Below are positions 5,695-13,349 of a stretch of 13,349 nucleotides of DNA, piece after piece (positions within the stretch are counted from its first letter, which is position 1; each line of letters begins with the position of its first letter). The notes beneath the pieces are model-generated. The model saw only the letters and a list, made by a program, of their open reading frames with translations. It searched no databases and was not told the origin of the DNA. The position numbers and the translations under genes are program-made. The DNA lies in contig JAPSGM010000026.1 of the NCBI GenBank assembly GCA_031177555.1, forward strand, positions 1-13,349, read 5' to 3'. The DNA is from Chloroflexota bacterium. Its GTDB lineage: Bacteria; Chloroflexota; Limnocylindria; QHBO01.

Positions 5695-6315
5695 GTGACC
5701 TTCTGGAACTGGCGCCGGGGGACCGGCGCGACGAGCACCTCCGGCACCTCCGCGGTCGCGCTGGCGGCCGACCTGGCGCCGATCGAGCTGTACACCGCCG
5801 ATGCGCGCATCGTCGGCTGGATCGCGGCGAACGGCCGGCGCGTGACCGACCTCCTCAACGAGGACGCCGAGCTGCGGCTGTGGCGGCCCAGCCCGGGTCC
5901 CATCGAGGAGCCGATAGCGTCTGCCGCCGAGCCCGGCGCGTCCGACGCACCCACCGGCGCAGGAGCGCGCCCGAGCGCCGATCTGGACACGAACGGCGAG
6001 TGGCACACGCTGCACACCGAGCAGGTCATCCTGGCCATGCCGCCGGAGTGGCGCGCCAGCCGCCAGCTGCGCCTCCACCGCAAGCTGCGCCGGGTGGCAC
6101 TGTCCGCCGGCCCGTTCAGCGTGACGGGCAACCTGCATCTGCCTTCGGCCGCGGAGCTGGGCGTGGACTACCTGCGCCTGGCGCCCCAGTTCCTGCCGCT
6201 CACCGAGTCGTACATCCTGCACAACGGCGAGCCGCCGTTCGAGCACGTGGTCAGCGTCGTGATCGTCAACACCGCGCACGTCACCCTGGTCCAGCCGCTG
6301 GTGACCCTGGCCTAG
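5695..6315 (+). CDS. Uncharacterised protein with duplicated beta motif
   Basis: No named family is assigned. The product is 206 aa from the GTG at 5695; the open frame extends upstream but becomes Arg/Pro-rich shadow sequence opposite the exported-protein gene. Two segments share a pattern: residues 30-62 (IELYTADARIVGWIAANGRR, then VTDLLN, then LRLW) and 138-172 (FSVTGNLHLP, then LGVDYLRL, then FLPLTES). Both read as a strand with a central Gly, a short helix with a D/N-rich end, and another strand, suggesting an internal duplication. The second half also has a VILAMPPEW block and ends in strands (HVVSVVIVNTAHVTLV). The linker at 65-100 is Ala/Pro/Gly-rich. It has no signal peptide or membrane segment. 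The start is moderately uncertain: only a weak GGGG lies upstream, and a TACTGT hexamer sits at 5603-5608. The divergent neighbour starts 174 bp away. Confidence 0.65.
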   Translation: MTFWNWRRGTGATSTSGTSAVALAADLAPIELYTADARIVGWIAANGRRVTDLLNEDAELRLWRPSPGPIEEPIASAAEPGASDAPTGAGARPSADLDTNGEWHTLHTEQVILAMPPEWRASRQLRLHRKLRRVALSAGPFSVTGNLHLPSAAELGVDYLRLAPQFLPLTESYILHNGEPPFEHVVSVVIVNTAHVTLVQPLVTLA

Positions 6316-6335
6316 GGGGTAGTTCCAGGGATTCC

Positions 6336-6362
6336 GCCAGCCACTGGTGGTAACTCCGACGA
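6336..6362 (+). repeat. 27-bp intergenic repeat, copy 1
   Basis: Starts 21 bp after the stop of the 5695-6315 gene. It consists of GCCAG-CCA-CTGGT (near-perfect dyad) followed by GGTAACTCCGACGA. It differs from copy 2 at one position and from copy 3 at two. A degraded version of the right half (GTAGTTCC...GATTCC) lies just before it at about 6320-6334. Confidence 0.75.
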
Positions 6363-6386
6363 TTCCCATGGTAGCGCGGCAGGCTC

Positions 6387-6413
6387 GCCAGCCACTGGCG
6401 GTAACTCCGACGA
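6387..6413 (+). repeat. 27-bp intergenic repeat, copy 2
   Basis: Begins exactly 51 bp after copy 1. The dyad GCCAG-CCA-CTGGC is perfect here, followed by GGTAACTCCGACGA. It lies in the gap before liuB, about 170 bp upstream of its -10 hexamer. Confidence 0.75.
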
Positions 6414-6531
6414 TCTCCGCGGAACGCCGCGAGAATCGGCAGGCGATGACCCGGAACGGAGAGGAATGGGTCGCGGCAGCCCGCTCGAGGGGTCATTCGT
6501 CCGACATAGCGCCAGCAGCTGGCTTGACGGG

Positions 6532-6563
6532 TCGACGGCTCCACGGCTCGACGGTTCCACGCC
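6532..6563 (+). repeat. 16-bp tandem duplication before liuB
   Basis: TCGACGGCTCCACGGC (6532-6547) is followed directly by TCGACGGTTCCACGCC (6548-6563), 14 of 16 identical, with a partial third unit (TTGACGGG) at 6524-6531. It ends 20 bp before the -10 hexamer of liuB, so it occupies the -35 region and could be an activator or repressor site. This is inferred from position only. Confidence 0.5.
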
Positions 6564-6582
6564 TCCCGGCCGCGCCGAACCT

Positions 6583-6588
6583 CATAAT
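6583..6588 (+). promoter_or_regulatory. -10-like hexamer of liuB
   Basis: CATAAT (five of six to TATAAT) lies 7 nt before the ATG at 6596. This would place the transcription start on or next to the A of the start codon, giving a leaderless mRNA. No Shine-Dalgarno precedes this ATG. Confidence 0.55.
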
Positions 6589-6595
6589 CGGGCCG

Positions 6596-8194
6596 ATGAT
6601 GCGGCTCCGCTCCAGCATCGACCCCGCCTCGGAGGCGTTCGCAGCCAACGCCACGGCCATGCGCGGCCTGGTGGACGACCTGCGGGCACGCACCGCGCGC
6701 GTCGCGGAGCACGGCGCGGGCGGCGACGAGCGCTCCATCGCCCGGCACCGGGAGCGGGGCAAGCTGCCGGTGCGCGAGCGGATCGGGATGCTGCTGGATC
6801 CGGGGAGCGCCTTCCTGGAGCTCTCGCCGCTCGCCGCCGAGGGCCTGTACGACGATGAGGCCCCGGGAGCGGGAATCGTGACCGGCATCGGGCGGGTGGA
6901 GAGCGTCGAGTGCGCCATCGTGGCCAACGACGCCACCGTCAAGGGTGGCACCTACTACCCGGTCACCGTCAAGAAGCACCTGCGCGCACAGGAGATCGCG
7001 GAGCAGAACCGGCTGCCATGCGTCTACCTGGTGGACTCCGGCGGGGCGTACCTGCCACTGCAGGACGAGGTCTTCCCGGACCGCGACCACTTCGGCCGGA
7101 TCTTCTACAACCAGGCCCGCATGTCGGCGGCGGGCATCCCGCAGATCGCCCTGGTGATGGGCAGCTCCACCGCCGGCGGGGCCTACGTGCCGGCCATGAG
7201 CGACGAGACGGTGATCGTCAAGGGCACCGGCACCATCTTCCTGGGCGGCCCGCCGCTGGTGAAGGCGGCCACCGGGGAGGAGGTCAGCGCCGAGGAGCTG
7301 GGCGGCGCGGAGGTCCACACAGCGACGAGCGGCGTGGCCGACCACTACGCGCTGGACGACGAGCACGCCATCGCCATCGGGCGCCAGATCGTGGCCAGCC
7401 TGGGCAGGCGCCGGCCGGTGCCGCCCTGGGAGCGGGCGGAGCCGGCGGAGCCATCGGTCAGCCAAGAGGAGCTGTACGGCGTGATCCCGGCCGATGCGCG
7501 GCAGGCCTACGACGTGCACGAGGTGATCGCGCGCATCGTGGACGGCAGCGAGTTCGCAGAGTTCAAGGAGCGCTACGGCGAGACGCTGGTGTGCGGATGG
7601 GCGCGGATCGAGGGCTACCCGGTCGGCATCGTGGCCAACAACGGCATCCTGTTCAGCAGCTCGTCGCTGAAGGGTGCCCACTTCGTGGAGCTGGCAAGCC
7701 AGCGCCGCATCCCGCTCGTCTTCCTGCAGAACATCACCGGCTTCATGGTCGGCCGCGAGTACGAGGCCGGCGGCATCGCCAAGGACGGCGCCAAGCTGGT
7801 GACGGCGGTGGCGACCACGTCGGTACCCAAGCTGACGGTCATCATCGGCGGCAGCTTCGGCGCGGGGAACTACGGCATGGCAGGGCGCGCGTACTCGCCG
7901 CGCTTCCTGTGGATGTGGCCGAACGCCCGCATCAGCGTCATGGGCGGGCCTCAGGCGGCACGGGTGCTGTCCACCGTCCGGGGTGGCTTCGAGACCGATG
8001 CCGACCGCGACGCCTTCGAGGCCCCGATCCTGGACAAGTACGAGCGCGAGGGCTCGCCCTACCACTCGACGGCGCGGCTGTGGGACGACGGGGTGATCGA
8101 TCCCGCGGACACGCGCCGGGTGCTGGCCCTGGGCCTGTCGGCGGCGCTCAACGCGCCGATCCTCGCAACGAGCTTCGGCGTGTTCCGCATGTAG
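6596..8194 (+). CDS. liuB: Methylcrotonyl-CoA carboxylase beta subunit (carboxyltransferase)
   Basis: Transfers CO2 from carboxybiotin to 3-methylcrotonyl-CoA in leucine breakdown, working with the biotin subunit encoded at 10807-12843. The product is 532 aa, the usual length. The N-terminal carboxyltransferase domain contains RHRERGKLPVRERI (50-63), NDATVKGGTYYPVTVKKHLR (111-130), LVDSGGAYLPLQDEVFPDRD (145-164), IFYNQARMSAAGIPQIALVM (169-188) and STAGGAYVPAMSDE (191-204). The C-terminal half has the second CoA/biotin face: IPLVFLQNITGFMVGREYE, GGSFGAGNYGMAGRAYSPRF and MWPNARISVMGG. The block from VDSGGAYLPLQ to ARMSAAGIPQIA is more like MCC than propionyl- or acetyl-CoA carboxylase. ATG-ATG at 6596/6599 leaves a small choice; the -10 spacing favours 6596. 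The open frame extends upstream without homology. Geranyl-CoA carboxylase is the nearest alternative, but liuC and hmgL nearby favour leucine catabolism. Confidence 0.93.
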   Translation: MMRLRSSIDPASEAFAANATAMRGLVDDLRARTARVAEHGAGGDERSIARHRERGKLPVRERIGMLLDPGSAFLELSPLAAEGLYDDEAPGAGIVTGIGRVESVECAIVANDATVKGGTYYPVTVKKHLRAQEIAEQNRLPCVYLVDSGGAYLPLQDEVFPDRDHFGRIFYNQARMSAAGIPQIALVMGSSTAGGAYVPAMSDETVIVKGTGTIFLGGPPLVKAATGEEVSAEELGGAEVHTATSGVADHYALDDEHAIAIGRQIVASLGRRRPVPPWERAEPAEPSVSQEELYGVIPADARQAYDVHEVIARIVDGSEFAEFKERYGETLVCGWARIEGYPVGIVANNGILFSSSSLKGAHFVELASQRRIPLVFLQNITGFMVGREYEAGGIAKDGAKLVTAVATTSVPKLTVIIGGSFGAGNYGMAGRAYSPRFLWMWPNARISVMGGPQAARVLSTVRGGFETDADRDAFEAPILDKYEREGSPYHSTARLWDDGVIDPADTRRVLALGLSAALNAPILATSFGVFRM

Positions 8195-8227
8195 GGTCGG
8201 CAGCCTGTGGGCTCCCTGGTGCGGTCG

Positions 8228-8254
8228 GCCAGCCACTGGCTGTAACTCCGACGA
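8228..8254 (+). repeat. 27-bp intergenic repeat, copy 3
   Basis: Lies in the 91-bp gap between the convergent stops of liuB (8194) and the glyoxalase-like gene (8286). The dyad GCCAG-CCA-CTGGC is perfect, followed by TGTAACTCCGACGA. One base differs from copy 2. Like copy 1 it sits a short distance after a stop codon (33 bp). The rest of the gap shows nothing else. Confidence 0.75.
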
Positions 8255-8285
8255 AACCGATCGCGATGCGACCGCAGCCCAGCCC

Positions 8286-9062
8286 CTAGCCGACCTCGGC
8301 CTCCGCCCCGCCGGCCTCCACGTGGAAGCGGATGCCCAGCGCGTCCACGCTGCGCGGCTCCGCGACCTCCGCGCCCAGGACGACGGCCGTCGCGACCGGC
8401 ATGTCGTGGGTGGGCAACAGCCGGATGGTGTGCGAGCCCACCCAGGCGACGGCCAGGTCGGACACCGACCAGAACTCCACGCCCAGCTGGGCGAAGTACT
8501 CGGCGGCCAGCGCAGGCGGGTCCGGCGTCGCGACGTCCAGCCGCACAAGCTCCACCGGCGAGCCGATGGGGTGGCGGTAGGCCCTGCGCTCGGCGAGCGC
8601 CGCGAAACTCCACTCGGCGCCGGTGTATGCGTGCCGGACGAGGAAGGGCGGCGCGTCGGGACCCAGCCGCTGGAACGTGGCCGTCCACCACTCGACCCTC
8701 TCCCCGTCCGGACGCTCCCGCGAGCCGTGCGTTGCCGGCCCGATGGCGCTGTCGTTGGCCCGCAGCTCGGCCGCGGTCACCTCCACGGCATCGTCCATCA
8801 GGGCGTACGTCGCCAGGCCGCCGCCGCGCTCGAGGGCCCGCAGCGCGGCCGCGCCGATCGGCCGCTGCCAGGCAAGGTCCTGGTCCTCGACGGCGATGAG
8901 CTCCAGGTACGGCTCGCCCAGGAAGGCGATCCGGTTCGCGGTCCCGGCATCCGGGTGCCGCCCGCCGGCGGTGAAGGCCAGGCCCAGCGACTCGGTCAGC
9001 TCGGTCGCCGCGGCGTCCAGGTCGGGCACGGCGATGACGAGGTGATCGATGCCGCGCAGCAT
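8286..9062 (-). CDS. Glyoxalase-like (VOC fold) protein
   Basis: The product is 258 aa from the ATG at 9062. It opens with IDHLVIAVPDLD (5-16), the first beta-alpha-beta unit of a vicinal-oxygen-chelate domain with a candidate metal ligand H7. GRHPDAGTANRIAFLGEPYLEL (34-55, ligand candidate E54) follows, and then a second half with RHAYTGAEWSFAAL and VELVRLDV, so two VOC-like modules are likely. The pattern is that of the Glyoxalase_3 group, mostly uncharacterised. The substrate is unknown. It lies on the opposite strand inside the leucine cluster and shares a 39-bp start-to-start region with the SseB-like gene. A longer frame upstream lacks homology and would cover the neighbour's promoter. 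A TAGCAT hexamer 7 nt before the ATG supports this start. Confidence 0.82.
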   Translation of the reverse strand: MLRGIDHLVIAVPDLDAAATELTESLGLAFTAGGRHPDAGTANRIAFLGEPYLELIAVEDQDLAWQRPIGAAALRALERGGGLATYALMDDAVEVTAAELRANDSAIGPATHGSRERPDGERVEWWTATFQRLGPDAPPFLVRHAYTGAEWSFAALAERRAYRHPIGSPVELVRLDVATPDPPALAAEYFAQLGVEFWSVSDLAVAWVGSHTIRLLPTHDMPVATAVVLGAEVAEPRSVDALGIRFHVEAGGAEAEVG

Positions 9063-9069
9063 GGGACAG

Positions 9070-9075
9070 ATGCTA
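9070..9075 (-). promoter_or_regulatory. -10-like hexamer of the glyoxalase-like gene
   Basis: The minus strand reads TAGCAT, 7 nt before the ATG at 9062, again implying a leaderless mRNA. It is only 13 bp from the opposing -10 hexamer at 9089-9094. Confidence 0.5.
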
Positions 9076-9088
9076 GCGCCGGCGGTGG

Positions 9089-9094
9089 TAGGCT
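9089..9094 (+). promoter_or_regulatory. -10-like hexamer of the SseB-like gene
   Basis: TAGGCT (TAnnnT form) lies exactly 7 nt before the ATG at 9102. The matching -35 region would fall on the opposing -10 hexamer, so the two divergent promoters overlap physically. Confidence 0.5.
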
Positions 9095-9101
9095 GCGATC
9101 G

Positions 9102-9905
9102 ATGACCCTGGACCGGCCGGCACCCGGCTCGCACGACCGCGGCACGCCGTCGGGCACGCTGGAGGAGTCGGCGGCGAACCTGTTCGAGGCCATGCTCGCC
9201 GCGCGCGACGCGGAGCAACGGGGCGAGGCCGGCGGCACGTCCCAGGGCAGCTTCTACCGGGCGCTGATGAGCGGCATCCTCCTGCTGCCCGTGCCCCCGG
9301 AGCACGGCGAGGAGGCAAAGGACGCACTCGCCAGCGCGGTCAACGACGACGCGGAGGTGGAGATCAGCGTGCTGCTGGCCGCCGATGCGGACGGGCAGCC
9401 CATCAGCGTCTGCTTCGCCTCGTACGCCGCGCTCTCCGCCTGGGCCCCGGCGGGGACGGCCACCCTGCCACTGCCCGCCCGCATCGCGGTGGCCAACATG
9501 GCGGCCGCCAACGCGCCCGCGATCATGGACCCGGCCGGCCCGATTCCCTACCGCTTCGAGCCCGATGAGCTCGCCGCGCTGGCCGCCGGCCGCCTGCCCG
9601 GCAGCGACGAGCCGATCTTCGACATCCCACCCGGCCGCTCCGTCCGCCTCCGCCTCCCCGGCACCGATGCCCTCCCGCTGGAGGCCTCACTGGCCGAGTC
9701 CCTGCGCGGGACCGATGTCGACGCCGCGTGGCTGGTCGAGTCGGAGAGCGACGGGCGCCGGCGGCTGATGCTGGGCCTGCTGGGCACCGAGGGGGCCAGC
9801 GCGACGGTCGACGTCCCCGACGGGACCGACGTGGTGTGGCTGGAGGAGCCGCTGCTCGGGTCCGTCCGGGCCGTGGCCGAGCCCTTCTACCGGCGCCGCT
9901 CGTGA
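9102..9905 (+). CDS. SseB-domain protein
   Basis: The product is 267 aa. The N-terminal two-thirds fits the SseB fold (named after an enterobacterial protein first linked to serine-sensitivity; biochemical role unsettled): FYRALMSGILLLPVP (about 51-65), then GQPISVCFASYAALSAWAP (97-115), then IAVANMAAANAPAIMDPAG and a FEPDELAALAAG segment. The C-terminal part from DIPPGRSVRLRLPG, with LEASLAESLRG and AAWLVESES, matches the layout of the SseB C-terminal domain. It has no signal or membrane segment. Its TGA overlaps the GTG of the next gene by four bases (GTGA), so it is translationally coupled to the methylglutaconyl-CoA hydratase, which is an unexpected partner. The start is supported by a -10 hexamer 7 nt upstream. 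Family call good; role unknown. Confidence 0.78.
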   Translation: MTLDRPAPGSHDRGTPSGTLEESAANLFEAMLAARDAEQRGEAGGTSQGSFYRALMSGILLLPVPPEHGEEAKDALASAVNDDAEVEISVLLAADADGQPISVCFASYAALSAWAPAGTATLPLPARIAVANMAAANAPAIMDPAGPIPYRFEPDELAALAAGRLPGSDEPIFDIPPGRSVRLRLPGTDALPLEASLAESLRGTDVDAAWLVESESDGRRRLMLGLLGTEGASATVDVPDGTDVVWLEEPLLGSVRAVAEPFYRRRS

Positions 9906-10711
9906 CCGGCCTGCTCCGGGTCGAGCGCACCGGCCCGGGCGGAGCCCTGGCGCGGGTGACGCTCACCCGGCCGGAGGTGCGCAACGCCTTCAACGCCGAG
10001 CTGATCGCCGTGCTCCATGACGCCTTCGGCCGGCTGGCCGGGGAGCCGCCGGAGCGACTGCGGGCGGTGCTGCTGGCGGGGGAGGGGAAGGCGTTCTCGG
10101 CAGGCGCCGACATCGGCTGGCAGCGGCAGGCCATGGCTCTCTCGCTCGAGGAGAATCGCGCCGACGCGGGGCGGCTGCAGGCCATGCTGACCGCCATCGA
10201 CGAGTGCCCGGCCCCGGTGGTCGCCCGGGTCCACGGCGCGGCACTGGGCGGCGGCATGGGCCTGTGCTGCGTGGCGGACGTGGTGCTGGCCACGGCCGAC
10301 ACGCGCTTCGGCTTCACCGAGGCGAAGCTCGGCATCCTGCCGGCCATCATCAGCCCGTTCGTGCTGGCCCGCATCGGGGATGGCCACGCGCGCGCGCTGT
10401 TCATGACCGGCGAGCGCTTCGACGCCGGGCGCGCCCTGCGCATGGGCCTGGTGCACGAGGTCGTGGCCGACGAGGCGGCGCTCGACGCGCGGGTCGAGGC
10501 CGTGCTGGGCGAGCTGCTGACCTCCGGGCCCAGGGCGGTGCGCGAGGCGAAGGCCCTGGTCCGGGCCCGCCGCTCCCTGGGCCATGCCGACTTCGCAGCG
10601 CGGGCCCTGGACGCCGCGGCGCGCCAGCGCGTGTCGGCCGAGGGGCAGGAGGGGCTCGGCGCTTTCCTGGACAAGCGTCGGCCGAGTTGGAGTGAGGGGC
10701 CGGCCGAGTAG
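9902..10711 (+). CDS. liuC: Methylglutaconyl-CoA hydratase (enoyl-CoA hydratase family)
   Basis: Predicted to hydrate 3-methylglutaconyl-CoA to HMG-CoA, the leucine-pathway step after the carboxylase. The product is 269 aa from a GTG overlapping the preceding stop. Crotonase-fold marks: LTRPEVRNAFNAEL (21-34), the oxyanion/CoA segment KAFSAGADIGW (63-73), ARVHGAALGGGMGL (108-121) and FGFTEAKLGILPAIISPFVL (136-155) with catalytic-type E140. The usual first crotonase glutamate is Gly (GGGMGL), as I recall for LiuC-type enzymes. The segment SLEENRADAGRLQAMLTAID (81-100) resembles the LiuC group more than general fatty-acid hydratases. The neighbours (carboxylase subunits, HMG-CoA lyase) support the role. 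A generic enoyl-CoA hydratase is the alternative. An open frame extends upstream but lies inside the SseB gene. Confidence 0.88.
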   Translation: MTGLLRVERTGPGGALARVTLTRPEVRNAFNAELIAVLHDAFGRLAGEPPERLRAVLLAGEGKAFSAGADIGWQRQAMALSLEENRADAGRLQAMLTAIDECPAPVVARVHGAALGGGMGLCCVADVVLATADTRFGFTEAKLGILPAIISPFVLARIGDGHARALFMTGERFDAGRALRMGLVHEVVADEAALDARVEAVLGELLTSGPRAVREAKALVRARRSLGHADFAARALDAAARQRVSAEGQEGLGAFLDKRRPSWSEGPAE

Positions 10712-10734
10712 CGGATGCGACGAGGCGGCCGCCG

Positions 10735-10747
10735 GAAGCGCCGCTTC
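10735..10747 (+). other. Small stem-loop after liuC
   Basis: GAAGC-GCC-GCTTC is a perfect 5-bp hairpin with a 3-base loop, 24 bp after the liuC stop and about 60 bp before the next gene. No T-run follows. It may help 3'-end formation, but this is weak evidence. Confidence 0.2.
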
Positions 10748-10783
10748 ATGATCGGCCGGTGGATGGCCCCACGGAGCGGGGCG

Positions 10784-10806
10784 GCGACTGATGCGACAAT
10801 CGCGAC

Positions 10807-10810
<4 letters not shown>
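10784..10810 (+). promoter_or_regulatory. Three phased 9-bp repeats over the liuD promoter and start
   Basis: Three consecutive 9-mers each begin with GCGAC: GCGACTGAT (10784), GCGACAATC (10793), GCGACGTGA (10802). They cover a -10-like hexamer GACAAT (10795-10800) and the GTG start (10807), with 6 nt between hexamer and start. A related GATGCGAC occurs at 10714-10721 and again at 10790-10797. Phased direct repeats are typical of multimeric DNA-binding sites. The gene that follows begins with a helix-turn-helix, so an autoregulatory operator is plausible but unproven. Confidence 0.4.
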
Positions 10811-12843
<2,033 letters not shown>

Positions 12844-12855
12844 GATGGGCGCGCC

Positions 12856-13349
12856 ATGACCGCCGTCGACGTGCGGATCTACGAGGTTGGCCCGCGCGAC
12901 GGCCTGCAGGCCGAGGCGGCCACGCTCTCGACCGACGACAAGCTGCGCCTGCTGGGCCTCCTGGCCGATGCCGGCCTGCGCGAGATCGAGGCCACCTCCT
13001 TCGTGTCGCCGCGCGCCATCCCGCAGCTGGCCGATGCCGACGAGGTGATGGCCCGGCTCGAGCGCCGGCCGGGCGTGCGCTACCCGGTGCTGGTGCCCAA
13101 CCGGCGCGGGCTGGAGCGGGCGATCGCCGCAGGGGCCGATGCCGTCTGCCTGTTCACCGCCGCGACCGAGTCGTACGTGCGCCACAACATCGGGATGGGG
13201 ATCGAGGAGTCGCTGGCCGCCTTCGCGCCGATCGCGCAGGAGGCGCGGCGTCGTGGCTGGTGGCTGCGGGCCTACGTCAGCACCGCCTTCGGCTGCCCGT
13301 ACGAGGGCGAGGTCGACGCGCGGGCCGTGGCGGACGTGAGCCGCCGCCT
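12856..13349 (+). CDS. liuE: Hydroxymethylglutaryl-CoA lyase, 3' end outside window
   Basis: Cleaves HMG-CoA to acetoacetate and acetyl-CoA, the last step of leucine degradation (also called hmgL or mvaB). 164 codons are visible and the frame is open at the window edge, so this is truncation by the window, not a broken gene. Motifs: YEVGPRDGLQ (9-18) with the catalytic-type R14 and D15, EIEATSFVSPRAIPQLADAD (43-62), LFTAATESYVRHNIGMGIEE (99-118) and VSTAFGCPYEGEV (141-153). The catalytic Cys loop and the metal-binding His pair lie beyond the edge. It starts 12 bp after liuD, so it belongs to the same transcription unit. HMG-CoA lyase is favoured over related DRE-TIM enzymes by the GPRDGLQ and EATSFVSP motifs. 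Confidence 0.93.
   Translation, partial: MTAVDVRIYEVGPRDGLQAEAATLSTDDKLRLLGLLADAGLREIEATSFVSPRAIPQLADADEVMARLERRPGVRYPVLVPNRRGLERAIAAGADAVCLFTAATESYVRHNIGMGIEESLAAFAPIAQEARRRGWWLRAYVSTAFGCPYEGEVDARAVADVSRR

Noticed and set aside
6336..6413. Two 27-bp repeats with a 24-bp spacer, resembling a minimal CRISPR array
   Set aside because: Only two units are adjacent, the third copy is isolated 1.8 kb away between other genes, and no cas genes are present. An intergenic dispersed repeat fits better.
8195..8285. Bidirectional intrinsic terminator between convergent genes
   Set aside because: The only stem is the short dyad of the 27-bp repeat and no T-tract lies on either side, so it is listed as a repeat, not a terminator.

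Overview
The window is GC-rich throughout (by eye about 70%), with almost gap-free genes on both strands. It has no RNA genes, insertion sequences or phage genes. The gene styles (FAD-dependent thymidylate synthase, KtrAB-type potassium uptake, a leucine-degradation cluster, an SseB-domain protein) and many -10-like hexamers 6-10 nt in front of start codons suggest a high-GC Gram-positive-related lineage that uses leaderless mRNAs. Chloroflexota (Limnocylindria-like) is my first guess and Actinomycetota the alternative. This is inference, because no rRNA or taxon-diagnostic gene is present.

Layout. 1-858: 3' part of a membrane-linked GGDEF protein with a divergent GGDSF signature. 859-1135: a 277-bp gap with hairpins, an AT-rich inverted-repeat block resembling tandem NrdR boxes (one end also matching a DnaA box), and a -10-like hexamer for thyX. 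1136-2089: thyX. 2110-4235: an optional 8-codon mini-ORF, then ktrB and ktrA, a two-gene potassium uptake unit. 4266-4745 (minus): uncharacterised protein. 4746-5013: gap with a 50-bp-period repeat. 5014-5520 (minus): small predicted exported protein. 5695-6315: uncharacterised protein with an apparent internal duplication. 6316-6595: gap with two copies of a 27-bp intergenic repeat (a third copy lies at 8228), a 16-bp tandem duplication and a promoter.

6596 to the right edge is a leucine-catabolism (liu/mcc) region: methylcrotonyl-CoA carboxylase beta subunit (liuB), a minus-strand glyoxalase-fold protein, an SseB-domain protein overlapping a methylglutaconyl-CoA hydratase (liuC), the biotin-containing carboxylase alpha subunit (liuD) and a right-truncated HMG-CoA lyase (liuE/hmgL). 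LiuB+LiuD carboxylate 3-methylcrotonyl-CoA, LiuC hydrates 3-methylglutaconyl-CoA to HMG-CoA, and LiuE cleaves it to acetoacetate and acetyl-CoA.

The most unusual feature is the alpha subunit. Its first ~50 residues form an excisionase/MerR-like helix-turn-helix fused in frame to a biotin carboxylase-BCCP protein, with no conventional internal start at the domain junction. Three phased 9-bp GCGAC repeats overlap its promoter and start codon. A DNA-binding, possibly self-regulating carboxylase subunit is the best candidate here for something undescribed. Other points worth a look are the 27-bp repeat family, the leaderless promoter pattern, and the NrdR-like operator before thyX.
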